Positions 1-5,088 of a DNA stretch of 7,638 nucleotides are shown one piece after another. The stretch's first letter is position 1; every line of letters starts with the position of its first letter. The stretch spans positions 1 through 7,638 of the forward strand of contig CAMLOZ010000151.1 of NCBI GenBank assembly GCA_946481625.1, written 5' to 3'. The notes below the pieces were generated by a model. The model did not search any database. It saw only the letters and a list, made by a program, of their open reading frames with translations, and was not told the DNA's origin. The DNA is from an uncultured Haloferula sp. (GTDB lineage: Bacteria > Verrucomicrobiota > Verrucomicrobiae > Verrucomicrobiales > Akkermansiaceae). Made by a program: the position numbers and the translations under genes.

Positions 1-1
1 C

Positions 2-352
2 CCGGTGGGCTTCGGGGTCACGATCTACAAAGGGATCGAGAAGGTGACCGGGCCGGATGCCGTGATTCCGACACCGCGCGGGGAAACCTGCAGCGTGCTC
101 GGAGGGCAGGCCTTCCTGGCCACGGGCTACGAGATCACCGGCAATGCGGGCAAGACCCTGAAGGGCAGGCTGAAAGTGCGCGGCAGTTGGGGCCGCGAAT
201 GGGGCGAGGAAGGCGAGGCATGGCTGCCGTTCGAATACGTGACCGGGCAGCTGGCGAGAGATTTCTGGGTACTCTGTCCGATCAAGAGGGAGACCACGAA
301 AGAGAAGAAGGCACCCGCCGCGCGAAAAACCACCAGAAGGAGAAGCTCATGA
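2..352 (+). CDS. C1 (papain-like) peptidase-related protein, C-terminal part, probably inactive
   Basis: This is the 3' end of a gene that starts before the window: the frame is open from base 2, giving 116 visible residues. A GTG at base 5 is unlikely to be the start because the homology already runs at the edge. The visible part follows the C-terminal half of C1 peptidases: PVGFGVTIYKG, then VIPTPRGE, then GGQAFLATGYE, then SWGREWGEEGEAWLPFEYV and an LARDFWVL end. In active members the segment is GGHAV (catalytic His) and NSWG (catalytic Asn). Here the His position is Gln36 (bases 107-109) and the Asn position is Gly61 (bases 182-184), so the protein is probably not a protease. The catalytic Cys region lies outside the window. 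The C-terminal tail is very basic (KKAPAARKTTRRRSS). The stop overlaps the next start (ATGA), which suggests translational coupling. The fold assignment is from motif pattern only; a structural or binding role is inference. Confidence 0.6.
   Translation, partial: PVGFGVTIYKGIEKVTGPDAVIPTPRGETCSVLGGQAFLATGYEITGNAGKTLKGRLKVRGSWGREWGEEGEAWLPFEYVTGQLARDFWVLCPIKRETTKEKKAPAARKTTRRRSS
335..342 (+). promoter_or_regulatory. Shine-Dalgarno site AGAAGGAG
   Basis: AGAAGGAG ends six bases before the ATG at 349. It fixes that ATG as the start of the 178-residue protein and lies inside the end of the upstream frame. Most other genes in this window show no such site. Confidence 0.75.
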
Positions 353-885
353 GCGATCAAACCGACACCCCGCCGCCGGCGAAATTCGCTTTTGGCCAGA
401 AGCTCCCGCTCGCCGGCGGGATGTCCGAGACCCCGATCATCGTCACCTCCAACGAGGCGGTCGCAAGCGTGATCTTCGACAACCTCCGCGCCGAACTGAA
501 CTCGCCCGAGGCTCCTCTGAGCACCCTGTCGGTCGCCGCTTTCGAAGTGGAGGCGATCAACCCGGTCAACGAAGCTTTCCTCGGCTATACCGTGGACCTC
601 AGGGCTGCCTGCATCAAGAGCGCGGGCAGCCGGGCCACGCTGGTCATCCAGGCGGGCGGGGCCGTGTACACGAAGGAACTCCCCTACGGCAGCGAGTTCA
701 CCGGCGACTTCTCCGCGCAGTTCTTCAGCTACGAGCCGCGCGCCGTGAGGGATCCGGAGTTCGCCGATCCGGCGCTCCCGCCGCTGACAATCATCGCCAC
801 GCTTTCCGTACAGCGGCTGGATGCCGTGAACGACTCGATCCTGTTGGCAGTGGACAGCATCGATGTGGGCGCAATCCGCGGCTGA
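349..885 (+). CDS. hypothetical protein, coupled to the papain-like gene
   Basis: I do not recognise this 178-residue protein. It begins MSDQTDTPPPAKFAFGQK, with a Pro-rich, polar N-terminus and no signal peptide or membrane segment. The remainder alternates hydrophobic and polar residues in a way that suggests beta structure (for example ATLVIQAGGAVYTKEL and LTIIATLSVQRLD). It has a single Cys and no obvious catalytic motif. The start at 349 is chosen over upstream in-frame ATGs at 187 and 199 because it has a good ribosome binding site and a 4-base ATGA overlap with the preceding gene; the upstream ones would put 50 or more residues antiparallel to a conserved frame. The coupling suggests the two proteins are made in matched amounts and may act together. 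The gene is convergent with aat, with only 21 bases between stops and no clear terminator hairpin. Confidence 0.8.
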   Translation: MSDQTDTPPPAKFAFGQKLPLAGGMSETPIIVTSNEAVASVIFDNLRAELNSPEAPLSTLSVAAFEVEAINPVNEAFLGYTVDLRAACIKSAGSRATLVIQAGGAVYTKELPYGSEFTGDFSAQFFSYEPRAVRDPEFADPALPPLTIIATLSVQRLDAVNDSILLAVDSIDVGAIRG

Positions 886-906
886 AGACCGCCCTGCCCT
901 CCCCTG

Positions 907-1530
907 TCATTTGGCACCGGGACCGAGGACGGGCGGGTGGAAGGAATGGCCTTGGTCGCCGATGGCGACTTTGAGGCGGCGCTGGTATTCATCGCGGGGG
1001 ATCTCCTGGCCGCCGAGGCGGCGGAGGTGATCGGTGAGCCACTGGGTATCGAGCAGGAGGAAGCCGCGGGCGCGGAGTTCTTCCACGAGGGCGACCAGGG
1101 CGATCTTCGAGGCATCGGTCTTCCGGGAGAACATGCTCTCGCCGAAGAAGGCGCGGCCCAGCGCGACGCCGTAGAGGCCGCCCTGCAGGCCTTCGTCGTC
1201 ATGGCACTCCACCGAGTGCGCGTAGCCGAGGCGGTGGAGCAGGCAGTAGCTCTCGAGAATGGTGATGTCGATCCAAGTGCGGTCGCGGTCGGCGCAGCCC
1301 TGCATGGTGCCGCGGAAGTCGGTGTCCCACTTCACGGTGAAGGGCTGCTTCTTCATCGCGCGCTTCAGGCCGTGCGGGATGTGGAATGCGCCATCGAGCG
1401 GGAGGATGCCGCGCATCAGCGGGGAGAACCAGGTGAGTTCGCCTTGGTCCGCCATCGGGAAAACGCCTTGGGCATAGGCACCGAGAAGGACCTGCGGCGG
1501 GATGATCTGGGCTGGCGGGAATCCTGACAC
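907..1530 (-). CDS. aat: leucyl/phenylalanyl-tRNA--protein transferase
   Basis: Aat moves Leu or Phe from an aminoacyl-tRNA to the N-terminal Arg or Lys of proteins, creating an N-degron read by ClpS-ClpAP in the cytoplasm. The 207 residues carry the family signature in order: GVFPMAD (22-28), FSPLMRGILP (35-44), FHIPHGLKR (49-57), GCADRDRTWID (78-88), LHRLGYAHSVE (98-108), GGLYGVALG (117-125), FFGESMFSR (128-136), TDASKIAL (138-145) and HLRRLGG (168-174). Length is near the family norm of roughly 200-235. The start is a GTG at 1528-1530; an in-frame stop lies 15 bases further upstream and no better start exists between them. No Shine-Dalgarno site is visible before it. A standalone gene: its promoter must lie in the 223-base spacer shared with yceD. 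Its neighbours suggest no functional link. Confidence 0.96.
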   Translation of the reverse strand: MSGFPPAQIIPPQVLLGAYAQGVFPMADQGELTWFSPLMRGILPLDGAFHIPHGLKRAMKKQPFTVKWDTDFRGTMQGCADRDRTWIDITILESYCLLHRLGYAHSVECHDDEGLQGGLYGVALGRAFFGESMFSRKTDASKIALVALVEELRARGFLLLDTQWLTDHLRRLGGQEIPRDEYQRRLKVAIGDQGHSFHPPVLGPGAK

Positions 1531-1587
1531 GGTGTCGGAGCGAATCTATCAGCGATTTCCGGGAAGGCTCAACCGGATTCCATGTCG

Positions 1588-1625
1588 CGGAGGAAACACG
1601 GAGAAAGGCAGAAGGAGTCGGGGAG
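1588..1625. repeat. degenerate purine-rich repeat in the aat/yceD spacer
   Basis: A purine-rich block made of imperfect GGAG/GAAG units: CGGAGGAAACACGGAGAAAG followed by GCAGAAGGAGTCGGGGAG. On the minus strand it reads as pyrimidine-rich units such as CTCCGTG and CTTTCTC. It could be a decayed simple repeat similar in style to the seven-base repeat before ffh. It lies about 60 bases upstream of the aat start and may affect its transcription. Function unknown. Confidence 0.35.
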
Positions 1626-1683
1626 TTCATTTCAAAATCCCATCCATCCGAGCCATCGTGGTCCCCTTCCCTTGCCTGCATCA

Positions 1684-1741
1684 GGATTTCTATTTGCGGC
1701 GGGCCGGATGCCGGTTGAAATCCCCGTGGCGATCCACCACG
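1684..1741 (+). promoter_or_regulatory. dyads ahead of yceD, possible leader structure
   Basis: Two inverted repeats lie directly before the yceD start. GGATTTC (1684-1690) is matched perfectly by GAAATCC (1717-1723), enclosing a GC-rich loop. CGTGG (1725-1729) is matched by CCACG (1737-1741), 12 bases before the ATG. In an mRNA leader these could sequester the start region of the yceD-rpmF-plsX transcript. I see no convincing -35/-10 pair and no Shine-Dalgarno site. In GC-rich DNA short dyads are common, so this is tentative. Confidence 0.3.
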
Positions 1742-1753
1742 CTGCCCACCCCG

Positions 1754-2257
1754 ATGCAAGAGCGCCTCATCATCGACCTCGCCACCCTGCCGGAAGAAGG
1801 CAAGGACTTCGGCGGCGAGCTGTCCCCGGAGATCTTCGGCCTGCCGGAGCGCGATCCCCAGCCGACCGGCCCGCTGGTTTACGAGCTGCGGGCCCACCGT
1901 TTCGGCTCGGAATTGTTGCTCAGCGGCAGCCTTGCCGCGCCCTTCGAGCTGACCTGCGTGCGGACCCTCCACCCCTTCGTGAAAACCCTCCGCGTGGACC
2001 CCGCGAATATCTCGGTAGAGATTGAGCAGGAAGGACCTCTGGACGTGACGGAGGCGCTGCGGGAGGAGATCCTGCTGGAAATCCCGGACCACCCGCGCTG
2101 CGACGAGGCGGACGAGCCGATGCACTGCGAGATCGATCCCCGCTATTTGGCAGTGGACAAACCCGGCGAGGATGCGGTAGAGACCCGCCCCCGCGCGACG
2201 GGGGACGACCGCTGGGCCGCCCTCGACGCACTGGATAACCTCGATTCCGAACGCTAA
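1754..2257 (+). CDS. yceD: YceD/DUF177 family protein
   Basis: YceD proteins are encoded next to rpmF in most bacteria and are linked to 23S rRNA or large-subunit accumulation; the exact role is not settled. This copy has 167 residues, typical for the family. The core begins MQERLIIDLATLPEEG and continues through the conserved LSGSLAAPFELTCVRTL region (56-72). The usual C-x-R-C pair is reduced here: Cys68 is present but the second Cys is Thr71. Two further Cys (116 and 125, in PRCDEADEPMHCE) match the later cysteine region. The C-terminus ends with the usual short helix (WAALDALDNLDSER). I chose ATG 1754 because the family N-terminus begins there; the frame is open upstream to 1502, but that stretch is antisense to aat and non-conserved. 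No Shine-Dalgarno site. It is followed after 14 bases by rpmF. Confidence 0.88.
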   Translation: MQERLIIDLATLPEEGKDFGGELSPEIFGLPERDPQPTGPLVYELRAHRFGSELLLSGSLAAPFELTCVRTLHPFVKTLRVDPANISVEIEQEGPLDVTEALREEILLEIPDHPRCDEADEPMHCEIDPRYLAVDKPGEDAVETRPRATGDDRWAALDALDNLDSER

Positions 2258-2271
2258 ATTCTCTTACCGCC

Positions 2272-2454
2272 ATGGCCGTACCAAAGCGCCGTCAGTCCAA
2301 AAGCCGGCAAAAGATGCGCCGCGGCGCCAATCGCTGGCGCGCCCCGATTTTCAAGACCTGCCCGGAGTGCAGCAGCCGCGTGCCGTCGCACATCGCCTGC
2401 CCGTCCTGCGGCTACTACGCGGGCCGCAAGGTGCTTGAAGTGGACGCGCTCTGA
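2272..2454 (+). CDS. rpmF: 50S ribosomal protein L32
   Basis: L32 is a small component of the large ribosomal subunit. The 60-residue protein begins MAVPKRRQSKSRQKMRR, the classic bL32 N-terminus, and has a four-cysteine zinc ribbon: CPEC (Cys30, Cys33) and CPSC (Cys43, Cys46) followed by GYYAGRKV. This is the zinc-binding (C+) form rather than the cysteine-free form used under zinc limitation. It lies 14 bases after yceD and 88 bases before plsX, the conserved gene order. The start has no Shine-Dalgarno site (CTCTTACCGCC precedes it), and the ATG is fixed by the MAVPK sequence. Confidence 0.97.
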   Translation: MAVPKRRQSKSRQKMRRGANRWRAPIFKTCPECSSRVPSHIACPSCGYYAGRKVLEVDAL

Positions 2455-2462
2455 AGCGCTCC

Positions 2463-2526
2463 GCACCGGATTTTTCGAGATCGCCGTGCCGGTTCGTCCG
2501 GCCCGGTGATTTCTTGTATCCGGTGC
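2463..2526 (+). promoter_or_regulatory. nested inverted repeats between rpmF and plsX
   Basis: GCACCGGA (2463-2470) is perfectly matched by TCCGGTGC (2519-2526). Inside is a second perfect dyad: GCCGG (2488-2492), loop TTCGT, CCGGC (2498-2502). A further CCGGTG at 2503-2508 could pair with CACCGG of the first arm instead of the distal copy, so two exclusive pairings are possible. The outer arm ends 16 bases before the plsX ATG. There is no T-tract, so it is not a standard terminator; an mRNA processing or translation control role is inference. Confidence 0.4.
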
Positions 2527-2542
2527 CTGCGACCTGCCCGCC

Positions 2543-3571
2543 ATGAAAGTAGCACTCGATGCCATGGGTGGCGACCACGCGCCCGCCGTGAATATCGGCG
2601 GGGCGAAGGAAGCGCTGCTTCTCTATCCGACGATCGAAAAAATCTTCCTGGTGGGCGACGAGGCGGCCCTGAAGGCGGAGTGCGCGAAGCAGGGACTTTC
2701 CCTTTCCGATCCCCGCGTGGCGATCGTGCATGCGCCGGAGGTGATCGGCATGGCCGAGCCGGGCGCGAAGACGGTCCGGCGCAAGAAGCAATCCTCCATC
2801 AACGTGGCGATGGACCTGGTCAAGTCGGGCGAGGCGCATGCCTTCGTCTCCGCCGGGAACACGGGTGCCGCGGTGGCTTCCGCGACGATCAAGCTGCGGC
2901 TGATCGAAGGCGTGGACCGCGCGGGCATCGCCTCCGGCCTGCCGAACGAACACGGCGTGTGCCACTTGCTCGATGCCGGCGCGAACCCGGAGGCGAAGCC
3001 GGAGCACCTGCTGGTCTATGCGATCATGGGCAGCGCCTTCGCCACCGGCGTGCTGGGCGTGAAGCGTCCCAAGGTCGGCCTGATGTCGAACGGCGAGGAA
3101 GACGAGAAAGGCACGACTTTCACCAAGGAGACCTTCGCGCTGCTCAAGGGATTCGCGGATAGCGGCAAGGCGACCTTCGACTTCGTGGGGAACGTGGAAG
3201 GCCACGATCTCTTCGAGACTCAACTCGACGTGGTGCTCTGCGACGGCTTCACCGGCAACGTGGTGCTGAAGTCCTGCGAGGCGACGGCCAAAGCAATGTT
3301 CAAGTGGCTCAAGACCGAGCTGATGAGCAGCCCGATCCGGATGCTGGGAGCCAAGATTTCGAAGGGTGCTTTCATGGCGCTGAAGGAGCGCGCCAGCGCG
3401 GAGTCCTACGGCGGCAGTCCCCTGCTCGGCGTGAACGGCGTGGTGATCATCGCGCACGGCGGCTCGACCGCGGTGGCGGTGCGCAACGCGATCCGCGTGG
3501 GGATGGAGACCTACGAGCACAAGGTGAATCCTCACATCGAGGAGAGCTTGGCGAAGGTGAAGGTGGTGTGA
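2543..3571 (+). CDS. plsX: phosphate acyltransferase PlsX
   Basis: PlsX is a peripheral membrane enzyme that converts acyl-ACP and phosphate to acyl-phosphate, the donor used by PlsY for the first acylation of glycerol-3-phosphate in phospholipid synthesis. The 342 residues match the family length and carry its motifs in order: MKVALDAMGGDHAP (1-14), FVSAGNTGAA (101-110), LLDAGANPEAKPEHL (142-156), GLMSNGEEDEKGT (179-191), FVGNVEGHDLF (214-224), DVVLCDGFTGNVVLK (229-243) and PLLGVNGVVIIAHGGS (293-308). The ATG at 2543 is fixed by the conserved N-terminus; no Shine-Dalgarno site precedes it. It follows yceD and rpmF, the common order, but the next gene is a GNAT acetyltransferase 12 bases on, not fabH. 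Confidence 0.97.
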   Translation: MKVALDAMGGDHAPAVNIGGAKEALLLYPTIEKIFLVGDEAALKAECAKQGLSLSDPRVAIVHAPEVIGMAEPGAKTVRRKKQSSINVAMDLVKSGEAHAFVSAGNTGAAVASATIKLRLIEGVDRAGIASGLPNEHGVCHLLDAGANPEAKPEHLLVYAIMGSAFATGVLGVKRPKVGLMSNGEEDEKGTTFTKETFALLKGFADSGKATFDFVGNVEGHDLFETQLDVVLCDGFTGNVVLKSCEATAKAMFKWLKTELMSSPIRMLGAKISKGAFMALKERASAESYGGSPLLGVNGVVIIAHGGSTAVAVRNAIRVGMETYEHKVNPHIEESLAKVKVV

Positions 3572-3583
3572 TCTGGTTGGCGG

Positions 3584-4099
3584 ATGCACGGGGCCCGCTG
3601 CCGCATCCGCCGAGCTGTCGAAGCCGATCTCCCGCGATTGGAGGAGATTTACCTGTCGCAGGAAGGCCACGCGCTGCCCGAGGGTTACTTCGAGGATTTC
3701 CGGGGAACCATCCGGGACACCGGGGGCGTGCTGTATCTCGTCGCGGAGGCCGGCGGCAAGGTGGTCGGGGGCGGAGGCATCGGTCATGAAGTGATCGGCA
3801 GCCGCGTGCACTTGAGCTTCGGGATCGTCCACGCGCAGGAGTGCGGCAAGGGCTATGGCACCGACCTGCTGCTGTCCCGGCTGGCATCCTTCGAGGCTGC
3901 CGCCGGGGGCTGCGAGGTCCTGCTGGAAGCGACCGAATGGAGCGCGGGCTTCTTTCGCAAGATGGGGTTCACCTGGTATGGCGTCTACCGCGACGAACAG
4001 GGATATGCCTTCGCCCAGGGACGGAACATCCTGCAACGCTCCGACCAGGAATCGGCGCGACGGCTGTTGGAACACCGGCGGGTATCGCTGGCGTGGTGA
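3584..4099 (+). CDS. GNAT family N-acetyltransferase
   Basis: A 171-residue Gcn5-related acetyltransferase. The N-terminus RIRRAVEADLPRLEEIYLSQ is the usual beta1-alpha1 of the fold. YLVAEAGGKVVGGGGI (51-66) forms the beta2-beta3 hairpin. Motif A, which binds the acetyl-CoA pyrophosphate, is IVHAQECGKGYGTDLL (81-96), with Q85-x-x-G88-x-G90. EVLLEATEWSAGFFRKMGFTWYG (111-133) is motif B, with the family's FFRKMGF pattern. The acceptor substrate cannot be read from sequence. It starts 12 bases after plsX, so it probably shares that transcript. No Shine-Dalgarno site is seen. The C-terminal 30 residues (RNILQRSDQESARRLLEH and after) extend beyond the core domain as a charged helix. GNAT genes are not a standard part of the plsX cluster, so the link to lipid synthesis may be only positional. 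Confidence 0.9.
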   Translation: MHGARCRIRRAVEADLPRLEEIYLSQEGHALPEGYFEDFRGTIRDTGGVLYLVAEAGGKVVGGGGIGHEVIGSRVHLSFGIVHAQECGKGYGTDLLLSRLASFEAAAGGCEVLLEATEWSAGFFRKMGFTWYGVYRDEQGYAFAQGRNILQRSDQESARRLLEHRRVSLAW

Positions 4100-4131
4100 G
4101 CAGGGAGCCGCGAGGGGAAAAATAATCCCGC

Positions 4132-4152
4132 TTGCCGACATCAAACCGGCAA
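4132..4152. other. six-pair stem-loop after the GNAT gene
   Basis: TTGCCG (4132-4137) and CGGCAA (4147-4152) form a perfect stem with a nine-base loop, 33 bases after the GNAT stop. It is followed by AAAAG on the plus strand, not a T-tract, so it is not a convincing terminator for the plsX-GNAT transcript. The flanking AAAAATAAT just before it is the most AT-rich stretch of this spacer. Confidence 0.35.
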
Positions 4153-4186
4153 AAAGTCGACCGTTCCTGATCGCCAAGAGGGCCGG

Positions 4187-4254
4187 TTCCAAGGCAGTAT
4201 TGGAATAGGACGGAGGAGCACCGGGGCCGCGGGTTGCGGGGTGCGAACCGTCCT
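4187..4254 (+). other. adjacent strong stem-loops, candidate structured RNA or regulatory element
   Basis: First stem: TTCCAA (4187-4192) with TTGGAA (4200-4205), loop of seven bases. One base later a three-tier stem begins: AGGACGG (4207-4213) with CCGTCCT (4248-4254), GCACC (4218-4222) with GGTGC (4240-4244), and CCGC (4227-4230) with GCGG (4236-4239), closing a five-base loop. That is 16 exact pairs in 48 bases, interrupted by an AGGA/GAA internal loop and a GGGG bulge. No T-tract follows. It sits 80 bases ahead of the replication-like gene at 4335 and has no convincing coding frame. It could be an mRNA leader, a small RNA, or a protein-binding or replication-type DNA element. The pairing is seen; the function is not. 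Confidence 0.5.
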
Positions 4255-4260
4255 GCGAGG

Positions 4261-4299
4261 GATGGCGGGGCGGGTCGCGCGGTGTGTCCGCTGGCCGTC
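4261..4299 (+). other. third stem-loop of the spacer before 4335
   Basis: GATGGC (4261-4266) can pair with GCCGTC (4294-4299) through one G-T wobble. Inside it GCGG (4279-4282) pairs exactly with CCGC (4288-4291) around TGTGT. It continues the run of stems at 4187-4254 and ends 36 bases before the downstream start. It is weaker than its neighbours and could be a chance product of the GC-rich composition. Confidence 0.3.
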
Positions 4300-4314
4300 A
4301 TCCGAAACCAATAC

Positions 4315-4323
4315 GGAGTGGAG
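4315..4323 (+). promoter_or_regulatory. ribosome binding site GGAGTGGAG
   Basis: Two GGAG cores overlap here; the second (4320-4323) is 11 bases before ATG 4335. It supports that start over the in-frame GTG at 4284, which has no such site and would add 17 non-conserved residues (translated from the hairpin region). Confidence 0.55.
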
Positions 4324-4334
4324 AGAGACAACAG

Positions 4335-5069
4335 ATGATCGTGGAACCGGACTTGATTCAGCATTGGAAATTCCGCGTGCTCGCGCGGGCGATCGGCAAG
4401 GCGGACGCCTTCCAGGCACTGCTCGGCTTGTGGGGCTATGCGCAATTGCGGCGGCAGTGGATCTTCCGTCTGGATGCCGTGACGCTGGCCGCGATCTGCG
4501 ACGTGGAATCCAGCGACGACCGGCTCTGGGAACTCATGACCCACGAGCGCTCGGGCTGGCTGGTCCCGCGTGGCGGCGGCTGGTGGGAGATCCGCGGTTG
4601 GGCGGACACGAACCGCACCCTCACCCAAGCATGGACCACGAAGACGGCGGGCCGCTTGCCCTGGATGGCGGACTTCGAGAAGGATGTGCCCGCGGACGAA
4701 CGGGAGGGCTTGCTGCCGCCACCTTCCGCCAAGCCGATGAAGCGCGCCGGTGCATCCGCCGATCCTTCGTACGATACCCCGAAGAGAAGAGAGGAGACGA
4801 GAATGGAGGAGAGTGAGAGTGAGAACGGGGAAAGTACGCACACACCTCCTTGCAGCCTCGAAGAAGCACGGAAGCACGGACTGACGCTTCACATGGACTA
4901 CAAGGCCGTGGACGTCTGGTGGCATCACCGGAATGCCTCGGGCTGGCGCAAGAAGTCGGGGACGAACGGTACCGAGAGCCTCATCCGATGTTGGAAGAGC
5001 GACCTCGCGGTCTCGAGGCCATGGGCGGAAGAACGGGCGGGGACGAAGAAGCAAAGGCTGTCGCTGTGA
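4335..5069 (+). CDS. phage replisome-organiser-like protein
   Basis: A 244-residue protein in three parts. Residues 1-105 (MIVEPDLIQHWKFRVLARAI, ALLGLWGYAQLRRQWIFRLD, ICDVESSDDRLWELMTH, then SGWLVPRGGGWWEIRGWADTN) look like the winged-helix N-terminal domain of phage replication organisers, in which a helix bundle is followed by a hairpin and a W-x-I-x-x-W motif. Residues 115-175 are a charged, low-complexity linker (KRREETRMEESESENGES). Residues 185-232 end with VWWHHRNASGWRKKSGTNGT and SLIRCWKSDLAVSRPW, resembling the Trp-rich C-terminal motif of DnaT/replisome-organiser proteins that contacts the helicase or its loader. No helicase loader, primase or integrase gene is adjacent, so it may be a phage remnant or a domesticated gene. 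The assignment rests on layout and motif pattern, not a database match; a DNA-binding regulator is an alternative. Confidence 0.6.
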   Translation: MIVEPDLIQHWKFRVLARAIGKADAFQALLGLWGYAQLRRQWIFRLDAVTLAAICDVESSDDRLWELMTHERSGWLVPRGGGWWEIRGWADTNRTLTQAWTTKTAGRLPWMADFEKDVPADEREGLLPPPSAKPMKRAGASADPSYDTPKRREETRMEESESENGESTHTPPCSLEEARKHGLTLHMDYKAVDVWWHHRNASGWRKKSGTNGTESLIRCWKSDLAVSRPWAEERAGTKKQRLSL

Positions 5070-5088
5070 GTCCCATGAGAGCATCTCC

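Noticed and set aside
937..1527. 196-codon plus-strand frame opposite aat
   Set aside because: It mirrors the whole aat gene, which carries unmistakable family motifs; no independent motif is visible.
4132..4152. Intrinsic terminator for the plsX-GNAT transcript
   Set aside because: The stem is perfect but is followed by A residues, not a T-tract, on the plus strand.
2351..4192. 613-codon open frame on the minus strand opposite rpmF, plsX and the GNAT gene
   Set aside because: It is antisense to three clearly conserved genes, and its composition (rich in His, Arg, Ala) is typical of GC-rich shadow frames.
4186..4197. GTTCCAAGGCAG shared with the ffh spacer at 6453-6464
   Set aside because: A 12-base exact match somewhere in a window of this size is expected by chance about once; no extension of the similarity is seen.
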